Below the pieces are notes generated by a model, which saw only the letters and a list, made by a program, of their open reading frames with translations, had not been told where the DNA came from and made no database searches. Positions 7,622-14,510 of a stretch of DNA of 16,778 bases are shown here, in pieces (the stretch's first letter is position 1; each line of letters starts with the position of its first letter). The position numbers were made by a program, and so were the translations under genes. Where the stretch lies: the NCBI GenBank assembly GCA_964493515.1, contig CAZBNJ010000040.1:1-16778 (forward strand), written 5' to 3'. The stretch comes from CANRIN01 sp964493515 (GTDB taxonomy: Bacteria; Bacillota; Clostridia; Oscillospirales; JAAYOS01).

Positions 7622-7650
7622 TGGAAAAACGGGACACGCTGTGGTAAAAT
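7622..7650 (+). promoter_or_regulatory. candidate second promoter for ATPase and permeases
   Basis: TGGAAA (7622-7627) and TAAAAT (7645-7650) are 17 bp apart, with TG at 7642-7643 as an extended -10 element. It lies after the terminator. Transcription would start near 7657, downstream of the in-frame ATG at 7654, which supports GTG 7696 as the true ATPase start. Both hexamers are imperfect. Confidence 0.5.
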
Positions 7651-7695
7651 TAAATGGGTATTTGTCCTGAAACTTCTCTGTTTGGGAGTGAGGCT

Positions 7696-9225
7696 GTGAG
7701 CGAATATATCATCGAGATGAAGGGGATAACCAAGCGGTTTCCCGGTATCGTCGCAAACGACAACGTATCGATCTCGGTAAAGAAGGGCGAGATCTACGCG
7801 CTTCTCGGCGAAAACGGCGCGGGAAAATCCACCCTTATGAGCATGCTGTTCGGCATGTACGAGCCGGACGAGGGCGAGATATGGGTGCGCGGCGAGAAGG
7901 TCAAGCTCGCAAACCCCGCCGAGGCGGCAAATCTCGGCATCGGCATGGTGCATCAGCATTTCAAGCTGGTGCAGAACTACACCATCGCCGAGAATATCGT
8001 GCTCGGCATCGAGCCGAAGAAGCGCCTGCTCGGGTTCCTGCCCGCCGTAGACATTAAAAAGGCGAATCGTGATATTGCGGAGCTGAGCAAGAGATACGGA
8101 CTTGAGGTCGATCCTGCGCAGAAGATAGAGGACGTGGGCGTGTCGGTGCAGCAGCGCGTCGAGATACTCAAGATGCTCTACCGCGAGGCGGAGATACTGA
8201 TATTCGACGAGCCTACCGCGATGCTCACCCCGCAGGAGATAGAGTTCCTGCTGCAGATAATCCGCGAGCTGCGCGCCGGCGGCAAGACGATAATCCTCAT
8301 CACCCACAAGCTGGAGGAGATAAAGAGGGTCGCAGATCGTTGCGCGGTGCTCAATCGAGGCAAGCTGATAGATGTCATCGACGCCGCGACCACGACCACC
8401 AAGCAGATGGCAAACATGATGGTGGGGCGCGAGGTCGAGACTACGATAGAGAAAGCGGAGGCGCACTTCGGCGAGGAGGTGCTCCGCGTCGAGGGACTGA
8501 CCGTCGCCGGCACCGAGGGCGTGGACGCGGTCAAGAACGTGAGCTTCAGTGTCCATGCGGGCGAAGTGTTCGCGGTGGCGGGAGTGTCCGGAAACGGACA
8601 GGTCGAGCTTGCGGACGCGATAGCGGGACTTGCCAAGGCGTCGGGCGGTCGGATACTGCTCGGCGGGGAGGACATAACCAAGACCGACGTCCGCGAGCGC
8701 ATCAGGAAGGGAATAAGCTACATACCCGAGGACAGACAGAACTTCGGCCTGGTGCTCGACTTCGACCTTGCGGACAATCTGGCGCTGAAGAGCTACTTCG
8801 ACGAGCCGTTCTCCAAGCGAGGTATGCTCAAACGCTCGGAATTTATAAAGCATGGCGAGCGGCTTATCGAACAGTATGACATCCGCTCGGGACAGGGCGT
8901 GAACACGCAGGTGCGTTCGATGAGCGGCGGCAATCAGCAGAAGGCGATAATCGCGCGCGAGATCGAACTTCGGTCGAAGCTGATGATATTCGTCCAGCCG
9001 ACGCGCGGACTGGATATCGGCGCCATCGAGAACATCCACCGGCAGATACTGCTCGAACGCGACGAGGGCCGCGCGGTGCTGCTGATATCGCTCGAGCTGG
9101 ACGAGGTCATGGAGCTTGCCGATACGATAGGCGTCATCTATCGCGGCGAGATGACCAAGACGGCGCCCGCAAAAGAACTCACGAGCCGCCAGGTAGGCGA
9201 GTATATGATGGGGGTGACGAAGTGA
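7696..9225 (+). CDS. BMP/Nup-type ABC transporter ATP-binding protein, two fused domains
   Basis: A 509-residue ATPase that powers the importer, with two fused nucleotide-binding domains as in YufO/NupO and RbsA-like proteins. I chose GTG 7696: it follows GGGAG (7684-7688) by 7 bases and gives the family N-terminus SEYIIEMKGITKRFPG. The upstream in-frame ATG at 7654 has no RBS and lies before the predicted transcript start. Domain 1 has Walker A GENGAGKST (38-46), a signature-like VSVQQRVEI from 149 and Walker B LIFDEPT with D171-E172. Domain 2 has a degenerate Walker A (GVSGNGQ from 296), signature SMSGGNQQK (408-416) and FVQPTRGLD, where Gln434 replaces the Walker B glutamate. This asymmetry is normal for the family and implies one main hydrolysis site. 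Its TGA overlaps the next gene's GTG by 4 bases. Confidence 0.95.
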   Translation: MSEYIIEMKGITKRFPGIVANDNVSISVKKGEIYALLGENGAGKSTLMSMLFGMYEPDEGEIWVRGEKVKLANPAEAANLGIGMVHQHFKLVQNYTIAENIVLGIEPKKRLLGFLPAVDIKKANRDIAELSKRYGLEVDPAQKIEDVGVSVQQRVEILKMLYREAEILIFDEPTAMLTPQEIEFLLQIIRELRAGGKTIILITHKLEEIKRVADRCAVLNRGKLIDVIDAATTTTKQMANMMVGREVETTIEKAEAHFGEEVLRVEGLTVAGTEGVDAVKNVSFSVHAGEVFAVAGVSGNGQVELADAIAGLAKASGGRILLGGEDITKTDVRERIRKGISYIPEDRQNFGLVLDFDLADNLALKSYFDEPFSKRGMLKRSEFIKHGERLIEQYDIRSGQGVNTQVRSMSGGNQQKAIIAREIELRSKLMIFVQPTRGLDIGAIENIHRQILLERDEGRAVLLISLELDEVMELADTIGVIYRGEMTKTAPAKELTSRQVGEYMMGVTK

Positions 9226-10484
9226 GTAAAGGCAGATTTCGCCGCGCCGTGCTGAAGGCGTTTGGCGGCGAGCGGCGGCAGTCGATAAGCGTGCCGATAT
9301 TCGCGGTGCTGTTGAGTCTTGTCGCGGCGTCGATACTGCTGCTCGCGCTCGGCAAGAACCCGGTAACGGCGTTCCTCGGAATGCTCCGTGGCTGCGGCAT
9401 AGTGCCAAAGGCAAACTATGCGGCAAACGCGGGTATGCTGACCGACTTTATGAGCTTCCTCGGCTGGATGGCGCCGATGACCTTCGCGGCGCTGGCGGTC
9501 GCGGTGGCGTTCAAGACCGGACTGTTCAACATCGGCATATCCGGACAGATGCTGCTCGGCGGATTCTTCGCCACGGTCGTCGCGCTTGAGTGTACCGAGA
9601 GCGTGCCCGCTCCGCTGAGGCTTATACTGGTGCTTGCGATAGGCATAGCCAGCGGCGCGGCTGTCGGCGGACTTATCGGATTTTTGAAGTACAAATTCAA
9701 CATAAATGAGGTCGTTTCCTCGATAATGCTGAACTATATCATCCAGTACGCCACCAAGTTCTTTATCCAGATGTACTACGTCGACCCGGTCTCGCGCCAG
9801 TCGCGCTACATCGACTCCAGTTGGAGGCTGACCGTCGTCGGAGTGCAGGCGTTTGGGGTGAAATTCGACATCCCGCTTGCGATAATACTGGTGATACCCG
9901 CGATACTGCTCGTTCGGATGATACTCGACCGCACCAAGCTCGGCTACGAGATGAAGACGGTCGGTCTGACGCGTTCGGCGGCGCGATATGCCGGCATGAA
10001 CGTGGGCAAGAACATGGTGCTCGCGATGCTCATATCCGGCGCGCTGGCGGGACTTGCGGGTGTGAGCTACTACCTCGGTTACTACGCGTCGATACAGCCG
10101 GGTACGCTTGCGGGCATGGGATTCGACTCGATAGCCGTCTCGCTGCTCGGCAACTCGAACCCGGTGGGCATATTCTTCTCGTCCTTCCTGATAACGATAG
10201 TCTCCAAGGGCTCGACCTATATGTCAAGCTCGGCGAGCATCCCACAGGAGATATCGCAGGTCATAACCGGACTTATCCTGCTGTTCTCGGCGTGCGGCGT
10301 GGTCATACGCTCGATGCTCTCAAGACTTCGCGAGCGTGAGATCGAGTACCAGAAGTCGCTTGGCGCGCACAGTGACACAGAACCGATCAGTGCGACCGAA
10401 TCAGCGGAACCAACAGAACCGACCGAGACCATCGAACCGCCCGAATCAACAGAACCGACCGACGCGAAAGGAGGCGACAGGTAA
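9222..10484 (+). CDS. BMP/Nup-type ABC transporter permease 1
   Basis: A 420-residue inner-membrane permease of the branched-chain amino acid / ribose / nucleoside type (YufP/NupP-like). It forms the channel with the second permease. The GTG start overlaps the ATPase stop (GTGA) and is preceded by a G-rich RBS. Multiple hydrophobic segments span most of the protein, starting near residue 27. The family loop reads GLTRSAARYAGMNVGKN, followed by LISGALAGLAG. From about residue 384 the C-terminus is a tail of repeated Thr, Glu and Pro (TEPTEPTETIEPP-like), encoded in part by a 16-bp exact repeat. This tail is not a usual part of the family. The gene end also carries the RBS (AAAGGAGG) for the next gene, and the stop overlaps that start as TAATG. 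Isoleucine is encoded by ATA at least 20 times. Confidence 0.93.
   Translation: MSKGRFRRAVLKAFGGERRQSISVPIFAVLLSLVAASILLLALGKNPVTAFLGMLRGCGIVPKANYAANAGMLTDFMSFLGWMAPMTFAALAVAVAFKTGLFNIGISGQMLLGGFFATVVALECTESVPAPLRLILVLAIGIASGAAVGGLIGFLKYKFNINEVVSSIMLNYIIQYATKFFIQMYYVDPVSRQSRYIDSSWRLTVVGVQAFGVKFDIPLAIILVIPAILLVRMILDRTKLGYEMKTVGLTRSAARYAGMNVGKNMVLAMLISGALAGLAGVSYYLGYYASIQPGTLAGMGFDSIAVSLLGNSNPVGIFFSSFLITIVSKGSTYMSSSASIPQEISQVITGLILLFSACGVVIRSMLSRLREREIEYQKSLGAHSDTEPISATESAEPTEPTETIEPPESTEPTDAKGGDR
10411..10462 (+). repeat. 16-bp exact direct repeat encoding the permease Thr/Glu/Pro tail
   Basis: CAACAGAACCGACCGA occurs at 10411-10426 and 10447-10462, 36 bp (12 codons) apart and in the same reading frame. 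Shorter degenerate copies of the GAACC/GACCGA units surround it (about 10371-10470). This suggests growth of the tail by small in-frame duplications. Confidence 0.75.
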
Positions 10485-11443
10485 TGGGAACCATTGAGAC
10501 CCTTATTCGCGACGGAATGAGTTTCGCGCTGCCGCTGTTTATCATAGCAATCGGAGGCATATACAGCGAGCGCAGCGGCATCACCAACCTGGCGCTCGAA
10601 GGCCTTCTCGGCGTGGGCGCGTTTGTCGGAGCGCTTGCCGTTGTGATGTTCACGAACGGAGCGTTCGGCGGCGAGTTCTACCTCGCGGTGCTGTTCGCGA
10701 TGCTCGGCGGCGGCGTGTTCGCGATGATACACGGCGTGCTCTGCGTCAAGTTCCGCGCAAACCAGGTCATAAGCGGCGTTGTCATAAACATACTCGCAGC
10801 GGCGCTGACGGCGTTCCTCACAAAGCAGATAAACATCGCGCATTTCGGGCAGAACTCGGACAAGTTCCAGCTTGGCACCGCGCCGATATTCTCGATACCC
10901 GGGCTTTCGGAGATACCCGTTCTCAGCGCGATATTCGGCGGCGTGTATGTCTACGAGCCGCTGATACTCGTGATGGCGGTCGTCGCGTGGTATGTGCTGT
11001 ACAAGAGCAAATTCGGTATGCGGCTGCGCGCCTGCGGTGAGAATCCTCACGCGGTGGACGCGGCGGGCGGAAATGTCTCGGCGACACGGTTCATTGCGGT
11101 CGTGATAAGCGGCGCGCTGAGCGGCGTGGGCGGCATCTGCTTTGCATACTACATCTCGGCAAACTTCTCGCCGACGGTGTTCATGGGCTACGGCTACCTG
11201 TCGATAGCCGCGCTGATATTCGGCAACTGGCGCATCGTGCCCACGCTCGGCGCGTGTCTGCTGTTCGGATTCGCGCGCTCGGGAGGCTATGCCGTCGCGA
11301 AGGTGCTCGAGATGCCGGGAGCTTTCACCGATCTGTTTATGATGCTTCCGTACATCGTGACGCTGCTGCTGCTCGTGTTCTTCTCACACACGAATCGCGC
11401 GCCGCGAGCGCTCGGCGAAATATACGACAAGGGAAAACGATAA
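10484..11443 (+). CDS. BMP/Nup-type ABC transporter permease 2
   Basis: A 319-residue permease (YufQ/NupQ-like) that pairs with permease 1. The start ATG overlaps the preceding stop (TAATG), and AAAGGAGG lies just upstream inside the preceding gene. The N-terminus has the family pattern PLFIIAIGGIYSERSGITNL. Several membrane segments follow, and the ATPase-contact loop is LRACGENPHAVDAAGGNVS followed by VVISGALSGVGG. Length is typical. It closes the four-gene importer; a G-rich hairpin and the UxaC gene follow within 67 bp. Substrate specificity cannot be read from the permeases. Family experience points to nucleosides, but the downstream sugar genes leave this open. Confidence 0.94.
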   Translation: MGTIETLIRDGMSFALPLFIIAIGGIYSERSGITNLALEGLLGVGAFVGALAVVMFTNGAFGGEFYLAVLFAMLGGGVFAMIHGVLCVKFRANQVISGVVINILAAALTAFLTKQINIAHFGQNSDKFQLGTAPIFSIPGLSEIPVLSAIFGGVYVYEPLILVMAVVAWYVLYKSKFGMRLRACGENPHAVDAAGGNVSATRFIAVVISGALSGVGGICFAYYISANFSPTVFMGYGYLSIAALIFGNWRIVPTLGACLLFGFARSGGYAVAKVLEMPGAFTDLFMMLPYIVTLLLLVFFSHTNRAPRALGEIYDKGKR

Positions 11444-11446
11444 ACT

Positions 11447-11475
11447 ATGGGGGGGGAGTGTTATGCTTCCCCCAT
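11447..11475 (+). other. G-rich hairpin between permease 2 and uxaC
   Basis: ATGGGGG (11447-11453) pairs with CCCCCAT (11469-11475), with partial extension inward through AG/CT. It includes a run of eight G (11449-11456). No T-run follows, so it is at best a weak terminator or a processing/stability element. The homopolymer may also be a slippage or sequencing-error spot. Confidence 0.45.
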
Positions 11476-11510
11476 TTCACACGCTCGGACAAATTAAAAG
11501 GAGGATATGT

Positions 11511-12878
11511 ATGCGGGAGGATGTATTTCTTCACTCGGACGCGGCAAAACGGCTGTACGCTCAGGTACGAGACCTGCCGATAGTTGACTATCACTGCCAC
11601 CTGTCGCCGCGGGAGCTATACGAGGACAAACCGTTTGAGGACATCGGCGAGATGTGGCTTTCGGGAGATCACTACAAGTGGCGGCTTATGCGCGAATGCG
11701 GCGTGGACGAGCGATATATCACCGGACGCGCGACCTGGCACGAGAAGTTCGTCAAGTACGCCGAGTGCATCGGACTCGCGGTGGGCAACCCGCTCTATCA
11801 CTGGACCGCGCTCGAGCTGAAGAGCTACTTCGGCATCGACGAGTACCTCTGCGCGGAGAACGCCGAGCAGATATACGAGCGCGCGAACGCGGTCATACGC
11901 GAGCGCCGTCTCTCGCCGCGCGAGTGCCTGCGGATGATGAAGGTCGAGCTGGTGGTCACCACCGACGATCCCGCCGAGCCGCTCGAGTGGCACGAGAAGA
12001 TCGCCGCCGACAGCAGCTTCCCCTGCAAGGTACAGCCCGCGTTCCGAGCGGACAACGCGGTCAATATCCGCGCCGAGAACTACCGCGACTACGCCGCAAA
12101 GCTGGGCGATGCCGCCGGTGTGAAGATACGCGACCTGGACACGCTCGAATCGGCTCTTCGCGCGCGCATTGACTACTTCTGCGACCACGGCTGCCGTTTC
12201 GCCGACGTCGGAGTGGAGGGTTTTGCCGGAGGAGACGGCGACCGCGAGGAGGCTGCCGAAACATTCCTGCGCGCGCTTCACGGCAAAAAGGTGAAAAAAG
12301 ACAGATACGAGAACTTTCTCGCGTATATCTATCGGTTCCTCGCGGGCGAGTATGCCCAGTGGGGGATGATTTCGCAGCTGCACCTCGCGGCGGGTCGAAA
12401 TGCCCGCACCGCGCTGCTCGGCAGCTATGGCGCCGACGCGGGAGGGGACATCGCCGCCGACGCGATATCTCCGCGCGCGCTTGCACGATTCCTTGACAGC
12501 TGCGAGAAGGCGGGCGGCCTGCCCGAGACGATAGTCTACACGCTGGAGGCGTCGAACGCCGCCGCTCTTGCGACCGCCGCGTTCACCTTCCCACGAGTGA
12601 AACCCGGCGCGGCGTGGTGGTTCTGCGACACGCTCGGCGGCATACGCAGGCAGTTGGAGACCGTCGCCGAGACCGGACACATCACGGTGTTCCCGGGAAT
12701 GCTGACCGACAGCCGCAGCTTCCTCAGCTATCCGCGCCACGACTTCTTCCGCCGCATCGCCGCCGACCTGCTCGGTGAGTGGGTGGAAAACGGCACGGCG
12801 GCAGAGCACGCTTGCTCCGAGGTAATGTACCGAATTTGTTACGAAAATTCCGCAAATATGGCGAAAATAAACGAGTAG
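11511..12878 (+). CDS. uxaC: uronate (glucuronate/galacturonate) isomerase
   Basis: A 455-residue enzyme of the amidohydrolase superfamily that converts D-glucuronate to D-fructuronate, or D-galacturonate to D-tagaturonate, in the cytoplasm. I chose ATG 11511, which follows AAAAGGAGGA (11496-11505) and gives the usual N-terminus. An in-frame ATG at 11463 would add 16 atypical residues. Visible marks are DYHCHLSP with metal ligands H28 and H30, SQLHLAAGRNART, the block AWWFCDTLGG, and FPGMLTDSRSFLSYPRHDFFRR. Length fits the family. It begins the catabolic block after the transporter, with a TIM-barrel gene 11 bases downstream. The partners that normally follow in the Ashwell pathway (UxuB/UxaB, UxuA/UxaA, KdgK, KdgA) are not in this window. 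Identity is confident; which uronate is used is not known. Confidence 0.95.
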   Translation: MREDVFLHSDAAKRLYAQVRDLPIVDYHCHLSPRELYEDKPFEDIGEMWLSGDHYKWRLMRECGVDERYITGRATWHEKFVKYAECIGLAVGNPLYHWTALELKSYFGIDEYLCAENAEQIYERANAVIRERRLSPRECLRMMKVELVVTTDDPAEPLEWHEKIAADSSFPCKVQPAFRADNAVNIRAENYRDYAAKLGDAAGVKIRDLDTLESALRARIDYFCDHGCRFADVGVEGFAGGDGDREEAAETFLRALHGKKVKKDRYENFLAYIYRFLAGEYAQWGMISQLHLAAGRNARTALLGSYGADAGGDIAADAISPRALARFLDSCEKAGGLPETIVYTLEASNAAALATAAFTFPRVKPGAAWWFCDTLGGIRRQLETVAETGHITVFPGMLTDSRSFLSYPRHDFFRRIAADLLGEWVENGTAAEHACSEVMYRICYENSANMAKINE

Positions 12879-12889
12879 GAGGGAACATT

Positions 12890-13654
12890 ATGATCGTAGG
12901 AGCACAGGGATTCACGGTACGCGCATTCGCGCAGGACGAGGCGGGCATCGCCGAGACGATGAAAAAACTCGCGGCGATAGGTTACAGGACGCTGCAGGTG
13001 TCGGCGTTCGGAGCCATCCCTGCCGAGCGTATGCGCGCGCTCGCCGACGAGAACGGGCTGAGGATCGTGGTCACGCACACGAATCAGGAGCGCATACTCG
13101 CCGAGCCGGAGGCAGTCGCGCGTGAACACGAGATTTACGGCTGCAAGCATGTCGGCATCGGAATGATGCCGCAGAAGTATGTCGGAAGCCGCGAGGGACT
13201 TGAGAGGTTTTTGAAAGATTATGACCGCGCAAGCCGTGTTTTTCACGAGCATGGACTGAAATTGCAGTATCATAACCACGATTTTGAGTATCAGAAATTC
13301 GACGGCGCGCCGCTCATCGATATCATGGCGGACGAGACCGATCCCGAGCTGTGGGGCTTCATCGTCGACCTGTTCTGGACGCAGGTCGGAGGCCGCAACC
13401 CCGCGACACAGCTGCGTATGCTCGAGGGACGCGTCGACATCTGCCACCTCAAGGACCTGGCTATCGAGGGCAGGGAGCGGAAGTTCGCGGCTGTCGGCGA
13501 GGGCAACATCTGCTGGGACGAAATCTTCGAGGCGTGCCGCGACACCGGCGTGCAGTACGCGATGGTCGAGCAGGACGACGCATACGGGCGCGACCCGTTC
13601 GACGAGCTGCGCATCAGCTACGAGTATCTGAAGCGCGCGGGATTGGAGTTCTGA
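12890..13654 (+). CDS. xylose-isomerase-like TIM-barrel protein 1 (sugar isomerase/epimerase family)
   Basis: A 254-residue protein of the sugar phosphate isomerase/epimerase (AP endonuclease 2-like) TIM-barrel family. The start ATG follows GGAGGG, 11 bases after the uxaC stop; in-frame sequence further upstream overlaps uxaC and is ignored. Candidate metal/active-site residues by position in the barrel are YHNHDFE (H128, H130, E133), D160 (VDLFW), H186 (CHLKD) and E227 (MVEQDD). The first usual metal-binding glutamate appears as this His-Asn-His motif, which recurs in a subgroup often found beside Gfo/Idh/MocA oxidoreductases. Reaction not predictable: isomerase, epimerase or keto-glycoside lyase/hydrolase are all possible. 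It is much shorter than mannonate dehydratase (UxuA), so it is not that enzyme. The next gene starts one base after its stop. Confidence 0.88.
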   Translation: MIVGAQGFTVRAFAQDEAGIAETMKKLAAIGYRTLQVSAFGAIPAERMRALADENGLRIVVTHTNQERILAEPEAVAREHEIYGCKHVGIGMMPQKYVGSREGLERFLKDYDRASRVFHEHGLKLQYHNHDFEYQKFDGAPLIDIMADETDPELWGFIVDLFWTQVGGRNPATQLRMLEGRVDICHLKDLAIEGRERKFAAVGEGNICWDEIFEACRDTGVQYAMVEQDDAYGRDPFDELRISYEYLKRAGLEF

Positions 13655-13655
13655 T

Positions 13656-14510
13656 ATGACTGATTTCAGACTTTGCGCGTTTGCGGACGAGGCGTCCGCC
13701 AGCTTGGACGGACAGTTGGAGGCGCTGCGCCGCAACGGTATCAGCCTTATCGAGATCCGCAACGTCGACGGAAAGTCGGTGCTCGATCTGACCGACGACG
13801 AGCTGCGCGCGGTGAAGGTAAAGCTGGACGCGGCGGGAGTTGCGGTCTGGTCGATTGGATCGTCGGTCGGCAAGACGAGGCTTGACGAGCGCGACGAGCA
13901 CGAGCGCAGATTCGCGCGGGCGCTTGCGGCGGCGAGGATACTCGGCGCGAAAAACATCAGAATGTTCAGCTTTTTTGTCAGCGACGAGGAGGCGGATTCG
14001 CAGCGCGACGGGATAGTCGCCGAGCTTGCGCGTATGGTAGAAGTCGCTGCGGCAGAAGGCGTGCGGCTCTGCCATGAGAATGAGAAGGGGATATACGGAT
14101 CGACGGCGGCTCGCACGATGGAACTGCTCGAAAAAGTTCCGAATCTGCACAGCGTGTTCGACCCGGCGAACTTCATCCAGTGCGGAGAGAAGCCGGGCGA
14201 GATATTCGCCGATTTTGCGCCGCGCACCGACTACATGCACATCAAGGACGCGCTGGCATCCGACGGAACGGTCGTGCCCGCGGGTGAGGGTGACGGAGCG
14301 ATAGCCGAGCTGCTGAGAGCTTACTGCGACAAAGGCTCGGGGCGGGTGCTTACGCTCGAACCGCACCTGTTTCAGTTTGTGGGACTCGCGAGCTTGCAGG
14401 ACGAGGAATTGCAGCTCAAGAAGCGCTATGCCGACGCGGGTGAGGCTTTCGACGCGGCGATGAATTCACTCAAAAAACTACTTAATAATGGAGGTTACAG
14501 CTATGAATGA
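13656..14510 (+). CDS. xylose-isomerase-like TIM-barrel protein 2
   Basis: A 284-residue second member of the sugar phosphate isomerase/epimerase family, clearly different in sequence from its neighbour. The ATG lies one base after the preceding stop, with GGAG in the end of that gene as RBS. A full canonical divalent-metal set is visible: E141 (CHENE), D169 (FDPANF), H195 (MHIKDA) and E235 (LEPHL). It therefore looks like a metal-dependent isomerase or epimerase of a free or phosphorylated sugar, or of a keto-acid sugar. The 3' end overlaps the next gene by 8 bases and contains that gene's RBS, so expression of the two is coupled. Substrate unknown; a role downstream of UxaC or of the oxidoreductase is inferred only from position. 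Confidence 0.88.
   Translation: MTDFRLCAFADEASASLDGQLEALRRNGISLIEIRNVDGKSVLDLTDDELRAVKVKLDAAGVAVWSIGSSVGKTRLDERDEHERRFARALAAARILGAKNIRMFSFFVSDEEADSQRDGIVAELARMVEVAAAEGVRLCHENEKGIYGSTAARTMELLEKVPNLHSVFDPANFIQCGEKPGEIFADFAPRTDYMHIKDALASDGTVVPAGEGDGAIAELLRAYCDKGSGRVLTLEPHLFQFVGLASLQDEELQLKKRYADAGEAFDAAMNSLKKLLNNGGYSYE

Noticed and set aside
6306..7637. Long minus-strand open frame opposite the lipoprotein gene.
   Set aside because: Mostly repeated Asp, Val, Arg and Leu from mirror codons of a strongly biased gene. The absence of ATA and the GNC-type codon use of the sense gene explain it.
7534..9426. 630-codon minus-strand open frame opposite the ABC ATPase gene.
   Set aside because: No domain, crosses a terminator hairpin and two real genes, and the sense strand has complete ABC motifs.
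12779..12889. Upstream extension of TIM-barrel protein 1 into the end of uxaC.
   Set aside because: The added residues are basic, unlike the family, and overlap uxaC. The ATG at 12890 has a strong RBS and gives the expected barrel start.
12890..14510. Either TIM-barrel protein being mannonate dehydratase (UxuA) completing the UxaC pathway.
   Set aside because: UxuA is clearly longer (around 350-390 residues) and its characteristic motifs are not seen in these 254- and 284-residue proteins.
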